From contig CAWUIM010000042.1 of NCBI GenBank assembly GCA_963922595.1, positions 1 through 27,464 on the forward strand: a stretch of 27,464 nt of DNA. The letters are read 5' to 3'. Below the pieces are notes generated by a model that was given only the letters and a program-made list of their open reading frames with translations, did no database searches and had not been told where the DNA came from. Positions 1 through 7,335 of this stretch are shown in pieces. This stretch comes from JAJFFW01 sp963922595 (GTDB taxonomy: Bacteria; Pseudomonadota; Alphaproteobacteria; Caulobacterales; Parvularculaceae). The position numbers were made by a program, and so were the translations under genes. Numbering within the stretch: the first letter of the stretch is position 1; each line of letters starts with the position of its first letter.

Positions 1-960
1 GCCCTCGCCGCCGCCGCGCTGGCGCCCGCCGCGGCGCAGGAGGAGACGGATAAACCAGCGATCAATGTGGCCGGCAAGACAATTCTCATTACCGGGACGA
101 GTTCCGGCTTCGGCAAACTCGCCAGCCTTCACCTTGCGCGTGAAGGCGCACATGTCATCGCGTCTATGCGCAACTTCAACAAGGGTAAGCGCGCTGAAGC
201 GCAAGAACTCGCCGACATCGCCGCGGACGAAAAGCTGAAACTGACCCTCGTCGAAATCGACGTGACGGACGAGGCGCTCGTCGCATCGGGCGCGAAGAAA
301 GCGGAAAAAGCGGCGAAAGGAAAACTCGACGTCCTCGTCAACAATGCGGGGCTTGCAATCGCCGGTCCCATCGAGATGCAGGACGAAGAAGCGCTGATGC
401 GGCAATTCCAGACGAATTTGTTCGGCTCTCATCGCATGGCCAACGCCGTTCTGCCCGGCATGCGCGCGCGCAAGGAAGGGCAGATAATCCAGATTTCGTC
501 GCAACTCGGCCGCATGATTATTCCGAATATCGGCATGTATTCGGCGACAAAGTTCGGCGCGGAGGCCATGTTTGAGGCGATGGCCTATGAGCTTGCGCCC
601 CATGGCGTCGATGTGACGATTATTCAGCCCGGCGGATATCCGACCAAAATCTGGGACAATGGCCGGCGCTATTTCGCCGAGCTTGAAGCACGCACGAACG
701 AGGAAATTAAGGAAGGATACGCGACGCACATGCAGTTTGCGCAAGGTATCTTGCAGGGCGGCGGCTCGACCGACCCGATGGATGTGCCGCGTGCGATCGC
801 CGAATTGGTTTCAATGCCGGCCGGCGCCCGCCCGCTTCGGCGCACGGTCCACCCGAACACGCGCGGCTCTGATGCGGCGAACACGGTCATGGCGCAAATC
901 CAGGCCGGCGTTCTCGGCGGCGGCCCCTACGCCGCCTGGCATAAAGCCGTCGCTGAATAG
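1..960 (+). CDS. SDR family oxidoreductase, 5'-truncated, probable exported form
   Basis: This is a classical short-chain dehydrogenase/reductase using NAD(P)H on an unknown substrate. Counting from the GTG at 67, it shows the Rossmann motif TGTSSGFG (residues 9-16), NNAG (92-95), a catalytic Ser near 144-145, and Tyr158 and Lys162 in YSATK. An internal GTG at 67 would give 297 residues. However, the same frame is open back to base 1 and encodes an Ala/Leu-rich run ending APAAAQ, followed by EETDKPAIN and then the Rossmann strand. That looks like the end of a signal peptide with an Ala-X-Ala cleavage site, so the true start probably lies upstream of the window. Exported SDRs are uncommon because the cofactor is cytoplasmic; Tat export with bound cofactor is possible but is inference. 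The chorismate mutase gene follows 15 bp downstream. Confidence 0.85.
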   Translation, partial: ALAAAALAPAAAQEETDKPAINVAGKTILITGTSSGFGKLASLHLAREGAHVIASMRNFNKGKRAEAQELADIAADEKLKLTLVEIDVTDEALVASGAKKAEKAAKGKLDVLVNNAGLAIAGPIEMQDEEALMRQFQTNLFGSHRMANAVLPGMRARKEGQIIQISSQLGRMIIPNIGMYSATKFGAEAMFEAMAYELAPHGVDVTIIQPGGYPTKIWDNGRRYFAELEARTNEEIKEGYATHMQFAQGILQGGGSTDPMDVPRAIAELVSMPAGARPLRRTVHPNTRGSDAANTVMAQIQAGVLGGGPYAAWHKAVAE

Positions 961-975
961 GAAAGAAGCCCGCCC

Positions 976-1269
976 ATGAAAAAACCATCCGATTGCGCCG
1001 CCGCCGATGATGTTCGCGTCGAGATCGACCGCGTGGACAGCGCCCTTGTGGATCTACTGGCGGAACGGTGGTCATACGTTGACCGCATGTGGCAATTGAA
1101 ACGCGCAGAGGCGGCGCAAGCTTCCGTGCCGTGGCGCAATCGCGAGGTCATTGAAAAAGTGCGCGCCCATGCGGCGCGGGAAGGTTTGCCGCCGGAACTC
1201 GCTGAAAGCTTATGGCGCACGATTATTGGCTGGGGCATTCAGTATCAGGAAGAGAAGCTGCGCGATTAA
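976..1269 (+). CDS. AroQ-type chorismate mutase, PchB-like
   Basis: This is a 97-residue all-helical AroQ (type II) chorismate mutase, the usual length for a single-domain enzyme that converts chorismate to prephenate. Compared from memory with the E. coli PheA mutase domain, Arg14, Arg31, Lys42, Arg56-Glu57 and Gln91 fall where the substrate-binding Arg11, Arg28, Lys39, Arg51-Glu52 and Gln88 lie. The start (MKKPSDC, then an IDRVD segment) resembles Pseudomonas PchB, an isochorismate-pyruvate lyase with weak mutase activity. Either activity is therefore possible, and no siderophore or salicylate genes are nearby. The ATG has a good ribosome-binding site (AGGAAAG) that overlaps the stop of the preceding SDR, so the two are probably co-transcribed. 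Confidence 0.85.
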   Translation: MKKPSDCAAADDVRVEIDRVDSALVDLLAERWSYVDRMWQLKRAEAAQASVPWRNREVIEKVRAHAAREGLPPELAESLWRTIIGWGIQYQEEKLRD

Positions 1270-1305
1270 CTTGCGGGGTCCCTGCGCCATCCTTACGATT
1301 GCGCC

Positions 1306-1773
1306 ATGGCGGAAAAAGACGACATTAACCCGGCCGTCGGGGGCATGCTCCGGGCGGCGCGCGAGATGCTCTCCCATGAGCATTCGGTCTTCCGGGCGCT
1401 TAACCTTGAACCATTGATGCTCGGCGTCGGCCGCTCGCGGTTCGCGCTCGATTTGCCTGCGGATTTTGCGAGCGACGGGTCAATCCATAGCGGGATGTTG
1501 AGCATGGTGCTGGATTCGATCATGGGGATGACCGTCTTCACCGCGCTCAAGGAAATCAAACCGATCGCTACGATCAACCTGAAAACGGACTATCTGCGCG
1601 CCGCCCCGGCGGGCGGCCGCGTCGTGTGCCATGCGGATTGTCACGCCATGCGCGATGACGTCGCCTATGTGCGCGGCGCGATCGCGGCGCCGGACGACGC
1701 TTATGAAATCGCCGTCGCCATCGGCGCGTTCATGATCGGCACGCGCGCGCGCGAGAAAGGCTCGCGCCTGTGA
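1306..1773 (+). CDS. PaaI-type hotdog thioesterase (first of pair)
   Basis: This is a 155-residue single hotdog domain of the PaaI/acyl-CoA thioesterase family, which hydrolyses acyl- or phenylacetyl-CoA thioesters in the cytoplasm. The helix-start motif IHSGMLSMVLDSIMG (His61-Ser62-Gly63, Asp70) is a variant of the usual HGG...D/E signature. It is followed by the expected strands, including INLKTDYLRAAPAGG. The stop codon overlaps the GTG start of the next hotdog gene by four bases (GTGA), so translation is probably coupled and the products may form a heteromer. The substrate cannot be told from the sequence. Confidence 0.85.
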   Translation: MAEKDDINPAVGGMLRAAREMLSHEHSVFRALNLEPLMLGVGRSRFALDLPADFASDGSIHSGMLSMVLDSIMGMTVFTALKEIKPIATINLKTDYLRAAPAGGRVVCHADCHAMRDDVAYVRGAIAAPDDAYEIAVAIGAFMIGTRAREKGSRL

Positions 1774-2186
1774 CCGCCGCTGTCGATGCAAAGGCGACGC
1801 TGGAGGCGATCAGCACCGCGATAGATCAGCCGGTGGCGCGCTGGCTTAACTATCGCGCTGATTTACGCAACGGGGTCCTCATCCATCGGCTCGGTTTTGA
1901 AGAACGCCATATCGGCAATCCGGTGATCCGCGCGCTTCATGGCGGGGTGATCACCGCCTTCCTCGAATTCAGCGCCGGCGCCGTGCTCGAAGCGCACACC
2001 AAACAGCGCGCGCAGGCCGTCAACATCGCGATCGATTTCCTAAGGTCATCGAAGGCCGTCGACATGGAAGCGCGCGTGACCATACGCCGTCTCGGCCGGC
2101 GGATCGCATTCGCTGAAGCAATCGGTTGGCAGGACGACGAAAATAACCCTGTCGCCGCTGCCCAATGTTGCTTCCGTATGCTGTAA
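1770..2186 (+). CDS. PaaI-type hotdog thioesterase (second of pair)
   Basis: This is a 138-residue hotdog-fold protein with the canonical ALHGGVITAFLE signature (His57-Gly58-Gly59, Glu66) and a downstream VNIAIDFLRSSK strand typical of PaaI-like thioesterases. It begins with GTG inside the stop of the preceding thioesterase (GTGA overlap), which argues for translational coupling. The N-terminal 45 residues lack strong family identity. Adjacent tandem PaaI genes occur in Alphaproteobacteria and may encode the two unlike subunits of one enzyme, but that is inference. The stop codon lies at the edge of the A-run belonging to the convergent terminator on the other strand. Confidence 0.85.
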   Translation: MTAAVDAKATLEAISTAIDQPVARWLNYRADLRNGVLIHRLGFEERHIGNPVIRALHGGVITAFLEFSAGAVLEAHTKQRAQAVNIAIDFLRSSKAVDMEARVTIRRLGRRIAFAEAIGWQDDENNPVAAAQCCFRML

Positions 2187-2213
2187 AAAAAGAGGCCCGC
2201 GAAGGGCCCCCTC
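2185..2213 (-). terminator. Intrinsic terminator for the nlpD-like operon
   Basis: Read on the minus strand there is a GC hairpin with core GGCCC/GGGCC arms (2194-2198 and 2204-2208, five-base loop) and an outer GAGG/CCTC pairing (2192-2195 and 2210-2213). It is followed by seven Ts (complement of 2185-2191). It lies about 80 bp beyond the stop of the nlpD-like gene, and its T-run overlaps the stop codon of the convergent thioesterase. It would end leftward transcription of the housekeeping block. Confidence 0.75.
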
Positions 2214-2291
2214 TCAAGACGAAACGCAACTTTATTCTTGTCTAAAATATCTTTGGACTGATCCGGTCCGATAAGTCAAATCGTCTTGCGC

Positions 2292-3497
2292 TTATTGCAG
2301 GAAGGCGAGCGGGTCGATCGACTTCAAATTCTGACGGATCTCAAAATGAAGTTGCGGCTCAGGCGCAGAACCGGTCTGGCCCACTTTCGCCACTACCTGT
2401 CCCTGGCGGACGCGCTGCCCCTTGCGCACGAGCATAACGTCATTATGCGCATACGCCGTGACGTAGCCGTCATTGTGTTTGATCAGCAAGAGATTGCCGT
2501 AGCCTTCCAGCTCTGACCCGCGATAAACGACCTCGCCGTCAGCCGCGGCGCGCACGGGCGTTCCCACAGGCGCTGCGATGTTGACGCCGTCATTGCGACG
2601 GCCAAGCTCGCCGGCGCCGTATTTGCCAATCACCGCGCCCTTAACTGGCCAGGCGAAAATAGAGACTTTTTCCGCCGGCCTGGCGGGCGCAGCGTACGAG
2701 ACGTTTTGCGTCAGGTCAGCCACATTCGCCGCCGTGTCGTAGGCTAGCGCCGCCGCGCGCGGCGCAGCGGTCGCACCCGGGACCCGCAACGTATCGCCCA
2801 CGGATAATGTGTATGGCGCACGCAATCGGTTCACTTGCGCAATCTTCGACACTGAAACGCCGGTCGCGCGGGAAATGGAATAAAGCGTGTCCCCCGGCTT
2901 GATCGTGTGCGTGGCGAATGTCGCCTTCGGCGCTGGCGCAGATTGCGAAATCCTGTTGACGACCTTCTCGCCCGCCGCCGGTATACGGAGCGTTTGCCCG
3001 ACACGCAGGCTATAAGGCGGCGCGAGGCGGTTCTCCGAAATGATTGCGTTGGGGCTCGCGCCCGTGCGGCGGGAAATCGCGTAAACCGTATCCCCGGCCC
3101 GCACCGTCATCAGACGCGGCGCAGCGTCCGACCATGGCGCCGCAGGCGATGCGGTCGGCGTCGTTTCCGCCACATAAGTGGGACGCGGCGGCGTTTGTTC
3201 GGAATAAACGGTCCGCGTGAGCGGCGCCGATGTCACCGGCGTCAATGCTGCTGGCCGTGAATAAGGCGTCGCTTCAATGCGGCGCGGCTGAGGCTCATAT
3301 TGTTCTTCGCGCTGCACTTCGGCGGCCGTACGGCCCGGCGCCAGATAAACGTCCGCAGGCGAATTATAAATCCGGGCGCTCGCTGTCGGCGCCGTCCCAT
3401 AGACGATCGGCGCAGAGTTGCTGCTCGCGCCGCACCCGGCGATCGCGCTCGCCGTTAAAAAAAGCCCCGTGATGAATCCCGCATTATTGGCGCGCAT
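2292..3497 (-). CDS. nlpD: LysM + LytM (M23) lipoprotein, NlpD-like amidase activator
   Basis: This 401-residue envelope protein has a lipoprotein signal with lipobox IAGC (Cys22), two LysM peptidoglycan-binding domains (about 129-173 and 195-239) and a C-terminal M23/LytM domain (about 279-401). The metal and catalytic residues of active LytM enzymes are degraded: the usual H-x-G-x-x-D is Asn302...Asn306, and the HxH pair is Gln382-Leu-His384. His351 (AYAH) remains. This is the pattern of E. coli NlpD and EnvC, which do not cut peptidoglycan but activate AmiA/B/C amidases during division. The surE-nlpD neighbourhood matches that of enterobacteria. A CtrA-type site lies about 50 bp upstream and a terminator downstream. 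The symbol is by analogy; DipM/LdpF-type factors are alternatives. Confidence 0.85.
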   Translation of the reverse strand: MRANNAGFITGLFLTASAIAGCGASSNSAPIVYGTAPTASARIYNSPADVYLAPGRTAAEVQREEQYEPQPRRIEATPYSRPAALTPVTSAPLTRTVYSEQTPPRPTYVAETTPTASPAAPWSDAAPRLMTVRAGDTVYAISRRTGASPNAIISENRLAPPYSLRVGQTLRIPAAGEKVVNRISQSAPAPKATFATHTIKPGDTLYSISRATGVSVSKIAQVNRLRAPYTLSVGDTLRVPGATAAPRAAALAYDTAANVADLTQNVSYAAPARPAEKVSIFAWPVKGAVIGKYGAGELGRRNDGVNIAAPVGTPVRAAADGEVVYRGSELEGYGNLLLIKHNDGYVTAYAHNDVMLVRKGQRVRQGQVVAKVGQTGSAPEPQLHFEIRQNLKSIDPLAFLQ

Positions 3498-3515
3498 GAT
3501 GATCGCCTCCAGCCC

Positions 3516-3563
3516 GTTAACATTTATTAAAATGGTTAGCGATTTGCGTTAACAAGCCGTTAA
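3516..3563 (-). promoter_or_regulatory. Candidate CtrA binding sites upstream of nlpD-like gene
   Basis: On the minus strand, 3563-3548 reads TTAACGGCTTGTTAAC. This is an exact match to the CtrA consensus TTAA-N7-TTAAC known from Caulobacter. Closer to the gene, 3530-3516 reads TTAATAAATGTTAAC, the same half-sites with six instead of seven bases between them. Both lie in the AT-rich gap between surE and the start of the nlpD-like gene (51 and 19 bp upstream of its ATG). CtrA controls many division and envelope genes in Alphaproteobacteria, so cell-cycle control of this LytM factor is plausible. Confidence 0.55.
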
Positions 3564-3611
3564 TAAGCCAACGCGAGCCTAGAAAAACAGAGGCTTTTGC
3601 ACAAGGCCGGA

Positions 3612-4391
3612 TTAACTTTTGGTCTGGATTGGACCTTGATCAAAGACGCCGCCAAGGCGCGCGCGTGTGTCTTCATGGGTTAGCGCAAGGTGCAGCGGCG
3701 TGATGGAAATGCGTCCGTCGTAGATCGCGCGAAGGTCGGTGCCGTCGGGCGGATTTGACAATTTCCCAGAAAAACCAAACCAGTAGTATTTGCCGCCGCG
3801 CAAATCGGTTCGCTCTTCATGGAAGAGCTGCACCGCATCACGATGGCCCTGACGCGTCACCTCAACGCCGGCGATGTCGTCCGGGTCGCGGTCCGGAAAA
3901 TTCACATTCATCACCACGTCTTCCGGCCAGCCTTCATCAAGGAGGCGGCGCACAATATCCGCGCCATGGGCTTCCGGCGTCGCCCAGCGCGCCTGATCGC
4001 GCGAAAAACGCGACAGCGACAGGGCGATCGACGGGATGCCAAGCGTCATGCCCTGCAGCGCGGCGGCGATGGTGCCGGAAAACGTCACGTCCTCGGCGAT
4101 ATTCTGACCATTGTTTACACCGGCGAGAACAAGATCAGGTTTTGTGTCGCCAAGCAGGCGCGTGACGCCCATCATCACAGCGTCCGTCGGCGTGCCGGAA
4201 ATCGAATAGCGCCGCTCGTCATACTGGCGGACGCGGATAGGGTTGTGGAGCGTCAGCGACCGCGCCGCGCCCGATTGCTCCTCATGGGGCGCAACCACCC
4301 AGACATCGTTGGAAAGAGCACGCGCAATCTTTTCAAGGCTCTTCAGGCCTCGCGCATGAATGCCGTCATCATTGGAAATCAGAATACGCAT
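3612..4391 (-). CDS. surE: 5'/3'-nucleotidase SurE
   Basis: This is a 259-residue SurE metal-dependent phosphatase that dephosphorylates nucleoside 5'- and 3'-monophosphates. The N-terminal strand MRILISNDDG supplies the metal-binding Asp8-Asp9. Ser40 (EEQSGAARS) and the downstream GVNNGQN loop complete the site, and the length is typical. The ATG at 4391 follows a GAGGCGG ribosome-binding site. The gene lies 70 bp after serS and 114 bp before the nlpD-like gene, in the same direction. In many genomes a protein-L-isoaspartate methyltransferase gene (pcm) sits between surE and nlpD; here there is none. Confidence 0.95.
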   Translation of the reverse strand: MRILISNDDGIHARGLKSLEKIARALSNDVWVVAPHEEQSGAARSLTLHNPIRVRQYDERRYSISGTPTDAVMMGVTRLLGDTKPDLVLAGVNNGQNIAEDVTFSGTIAAALQGMTLGIPSIALSLSRFSRDQARWATPEAHGADIVRRLLDEGWPEDVVMNVNFPDRDPDDIAGVEVTRQGHRDAVQLFHEERTDLRGGKYYWFGFSGKLSNPPDGTDLRAIYDGRISITPLHLALTHEDTRARLGGVFDQGPIQTKS

Positions 4392-4461
4392 ATCGCCGCC
4401 TCAATCATACGCCGCCATCCTCAAAGCACCCGCCTGCGCGCCCAGAGGGAGAAAGACGCCT

Positions 4462-5967
4462 TCACGCTTTTTCAATTGTCGTAACGCCGCCCATGTAAGG
4501 CTGGAGCGCCGCCGGCACGGCCACAGACCCGTCCGGTTGCTGATAATTTTCCAGGATCGCCACCAGCGTGCGTCCCACCGCAAGGCCGGAGCCGTTCAGC
4601 GTGTGCGGGAACTGCAAGGCCTTCTCGCCGTCGGGACGGTAGCGCGCATTCATGCGCCGCGCCTGGAAGTCGCCGCAGTTGGAGCAAGACGAAATTTCGC
4701 GATATTGCCCCTGCCCCGGCAGCCAGACTTCCAGATCATAGGTTTTGCGGGCGCTGAACCCCATGTCGCCCGTGCACAGCACCATGGTGCGGAACGGCAG
4801 CTCCAGTTTTTTCAGGATCGTCTCGGCGCACTCGGTCATGCGCTCATGCTCAGCATTGGAGGCTTCCGGCGTCGTGATCGAGACAAGCTCAACCTTCGTG
4901 AACTGATGGAGCCGGATCATCCCGCGCGTATCGCGCCCCGCCGACCCGGCCTCGGACCGAAAGCACGGCGTGTGCGCTGTGTAGCGCCGCGGCAAGGTGT
5001 CGTCGTCGATAATTTCTTCCCGAACGATGTTAGTGAGCGAGACTTCCGCGGTTGGGATAAGCCATTTTTCCTCGCCCAGACCGTTCTCAATATTTTCGAT
5101 TTCGCTCACGACCTCTGCCTGTCGGTCAATTGACATATCGAACGCCACGCCAATTCCGTCAGCAAGTCCGCCAACCCGGTCTCGGTTTGAGCTGTCCAGA
5201 TTTTCCACAAATTCGATAAATTTACTGCGCAATTTTTCGAGCTCGATTTTGTTCCGGGCATATTCTCCTAACAATTCCCGAAACCTGCGCTCGGTTGGTG
5301 CCTCAACCACAAAAAGATCTTCTTTGAACTTAGGCAGTTGCGATGTGCCGTAGAGCGCTTCGTCGCGCACGAGCACTGGCGGTGAGACTTCCGTATAGCC
5401 GAATTCCTGCGTGTGCGTATCAAGCATGAACGCGGCGATGGCGCGTTCAAGGCGCGCCAGTCCGCCGGAAAGCAGCACAAACCGCGCCCCGGACATTTTC
5501 GCCGCCGTCTCGAAATCCATCTGGCCGAGGGCTTCGCCGATCTCGAAATGCTCCTTGGCGCCGTCGATCGCGGCCGGCTCGCCCCATTTGCGGATTTCCG
5601 CGTTGTCGGCCTCATCGCCGCCGTCAGGGACGTCGTCCGCCGGCAGATTCGGCAAAGCGGACAGGAGCGCCTTCATTTCCTCGCGCTTGGAATTTTCCTC
5701 CGCCTTGACGGCTGGTATTTCCGCTTTGACCGCTTCGACTTCCGCCATCAGGCGCTTGAAGGCGTCTTCGTCGCCCTTGGCTTTCGCCGCGCCGATCTGT
5801 TTGGAAGCGGCGTTGCGTTTCGTCTGCAACTCATTGAGCTGCTGGGTCAGCGCACGGGCTTGTTTGTCGAGCGCAAGCACCGCGTCGGCGTGCGCGGCGG
5901 CGCCTCTTCGCTTCAGGCCGGCGTCGAATGCGTCCGGATTTTCGCGGATGAAAGTGAGATCGAACAT
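4462..5967 (-). CDS. serS: Serine-tRNA ligase with internal insertion
   Basis: SerRS charges tRNA-Ser and tRNA-Sec with serine. The N-terminal coiled-coil tRNA-binding arm spans about 1-110. The class II core includes motif 2 (TPCFRSEAGSAGRDTRG, about 333-349), the serine-binding TAE loop (Thr306-Ala-Glu308) and motif 3 (LNGSGLAVGRTLVAILEN, 457-474). At 501 residues it is about 75 longer than the usual bacterial enzyme of about 425. The excess is a single block at about residues 223-299, between EDLFVVE and EKWLIPTAE, where normal enzymes have only a few residues. The frame is intact and all core motifs are present, so it is probably functional. It lies in the usual alphaproteobacterial tatC-serS-surE order, with one SRPBCC gene placed before it. 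Confidence 0.95.
   Translation of the reverse strand: MFDLTFIRENPDAFDAGLKRRGAAAHADAVLALDKQARALTQQLNELQTKRNAASKQIGAAKAKGDEDAFKRLMAEVEAVKAEIPAVKAEENSKREEMKALLSALPNLPADDVPDGGDEADNAEIRKWGEPAAIDGAKEHFEIGEALGQMDFETAAKMSGARFVLLSGGLARLERAIAAFMLDTHTQEFGYTEVSPPVLVRDEALYGTSQLPKFKEDLFVVEAPTERRFRELLGEYARNKIELEKLRSKFIEFVENLDSSNRDRVGGLADGIGVAFDMSIDRQAEVVSEIENIENGLGEEKWLIPTAEVSLTNIVREEIIDDDTLPRRYTAHTPCFRSEAGSAGRDTRGMIRLHQFTKVELVSITTPEASNAEHERMTECAETILKKLELPFRTMVLCTGDMGFSARKTYDLEVWLPGQGQYREISSCSNCGDFQARRMNARYRPDGEKALQFPHTLNGSGLAVGRTLVAILENYQQPDGSVAVPAALQPYMGGVTTIEKA
5071..5301 (-). other. In-frame ~77-codon insertion inside serS
   Basis: This segment encodes SerRS residues of about 223-299, a charged, mostly helix-prone stretch without Cys or His. 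It sits directly before the WLIPTAE serine-binding loop. By hand count, 5101-5280 contains roughly 49% G+C (88 of 180), clearly lower than the neighbouring coding DNA. No stop, intein-type end residues, terminal inverted repeat or convincing target duplication is visible. The exact boundaries are inferred from memory of ordinary SerRS sequences. Confidence 0.7.
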
Positions 5968-6023
5968 GGGCTCAGCCTATAGGGGGTTCGGTCCGGCTGG
6001 TCCACCGGCAAACCGCGCCGCGC

Positions 6024-6488
6024 CTAGCCCGTGCGCAATCGTTCGAGGGCGGCGGCCATGAAGGGCGGCCACAGCGGCGTGACCACGCGCGGCAACAACG
6101 CCTTCGCCAACGCGCCCGGTTTCGCGAAGAACGCAACGCGCCAGTCCACTTTGCTGGCTGCGTCTGTTTCCGGCGTGACGGTCCAGTTAATCTCGCAATG
6201 ATCGTTGAGCATCCCGAACCAGCCGCCGAATCCGGTGGTGCGAACCGAAAACCCCGTGGGCGGATCAAACGCTGTCAGCGTCTCGGTGAGCGTAACGCCC
6301 GCGGTCATGGTGACGCGCCGCTGATCGCCCACGCCTCGCCACCGCTCAGCGCCTGACCAGGCGGCGACGCCCGGCATGGGCCAGCGCGGGCGGATGAAAT
6401 CGTCCGGCGCAATCGAGATGATGCGGTCAAAAACAGTTTCGCGATCGGCGGCGATGACGATCGATTGCGCGGCGGTGACGGACGCCAC
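6024..6488 (-). CDS. SRPBCC-fold (polyketide cyclase/dehydrase-like) protein
   Basis: This is a 154-residue protein with the layout of a START/SRPBCC helix-grip domain: an N-terminal strand followed by DRETVFDRIISIAPDDF, central strands with LTETLTAFDPPTGF, and a long C-terminal amphipathic helix. Such domains bind hydrophobic ligands, and the ligand here is unknown. The start is a GTG that directly abuts the tatC stop (TAAGTG), so translation is probably coupled to tatC. It is an extra gene between tatC and serS. It resembles the SRPBCC gene at 16317-16805 in layout (P-PGV, then G--RRV-M, then ETLTA), so the two are probably paralogues. Confidence 0.75.
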   Translation of the reverse strand: MASVTAAQSIVIAADRETVFDRIISIAPDDFIRPRWPMPGVAAWSGAERWRGVGDQRRVTMTAGVTLTETLTAFDPPTGFSVRTTGFGGWFGMLNDHCEINWTVTPETDAASKVDWRVAFFAKPGALAKALLPRVVTPLWPPFMAAALERLRTG

Positions 6489-7325
6489 TTACGCCGCCGC
6501 CTCTTTCCCGTCGCCTTCCAGCGCGGCCTTCACCTTCTTCTCCGCCATGGCGACGGAAAGCACCGAAATTTCATAGAGCGCGAAGATTGAAAGGCCCAAC
6601 ACGATCTGGCTGAACGGGTCCGGCGGGGTCAGGAATGCGGCGACCACGAAGATCCCGACGATAGCGATGCGCCGGTTCTTCCGGAGCGTCTCCGCGCCCA
6701 AAAGACCGGCGCGCGCCAACAGCGTCAGAAAGACAGGCAACTGAAACGCCATGCCGAACGCCATGATCAGTGTGGTGATGAGCGAAAGATAATCCCCCAC
6801 CCGCGTCAGCAATTGGAAATCGGCGGGCGTCCCCCCGCCCGCCTGCGCTTCAAAGCCGACGGCGAAGCGCATCACGAAGGGCATCATCACAAAATAGACA
6901 AGGCTCGCGCCCACAGCGAAAAGAACCGGCATCGCGGCGAGAAAGGGCAAGGCCGCGCGCTTTTCGTTCTTGTAGAGCCCCGGCGCCACAAACGCGTAGA
7001 GTTGATAGGCGAGCAGTGGAAACGCCAGCACGAACCCGGCGAAGACTGAGAGCCGCACCCGCGTGAAAAAGAATTCGAGCGGCGCGAAATAAAGCGTCGG
7101 ATCGCCCTCCTTGGAGACCGCGCTCACCGCGTCCACAAACGGGATCACCAGGACATTGAAAATTTGCTTGGAGAAGATGAAGCTGATGATGAAGCCGACG
7201 ACAAGGCCGGCCACGCAAATGATCAGCCGCTGGCGAAGCTCCGTAAGGTGATCAAGAAGCGGCGCCGACGACGCGGCGACCTCGTCTTCTTCCTCAGGCG
7301 GATATGATTGCACGGCCTTGGACAT
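6489..7325 (-). CDS. tatC: Sec-independent translocase subunit TatC
   Basis: TatC is the polytopic receptor of the twin-arginine translocation system and recognises RR signal peptides of folded proteins. The 278-residue product from ATG 7325 shows the conserved cytoplasmic HLTELRQRL before the first membrane helix, six hydrophobic segments, and the FLTPPDPFSQ loop before the last two helices. The frame is open 32 codons further upstream, but that stretch is Arg-rich, overlaps tatB and lacks hydrophobic character. The ATG lies 10 bp after the tatB stop with a GGGG-type ribosome-binding site. It closes the tatABC operon. Confidence 0.95.
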   Translation of the reverse strand: MSKAVQSYPPEEEDEVAASSAPLLDHLTELRQRLIICVAGLVVGFIISFIFSKQIFNVLVIPFVDAVSAVSKEGDPTLYFAPLEFFFTRVRLSVFAGFVLAFPLLAYQLYAFVAPGLYKNEKRAALPFLAAMPVLFAVGASLVYFVMMPFVMRFAVGFEAQAGGGTPADFQLLTRVGDYLSLITTLIMAFGMAFQLPVFLTLLARAGLLGAETLRKNRRIAIVGIFVVAAFLTPPDPFSQIVLGLSIFALYEISVLSVAMAEKKVKAALEGDGKEAAA

Positions 7326-7335
7326 GAGGGCCCCG

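Noticed and set aside
5071..5301. Intein or frameshift as explanation for the serS insertion
   Set aside because: No Cys/Ser start with a His-Asn end is present, 77 residues is too short for an intein, and the frame reads straight through into conserved SerRS sequence.
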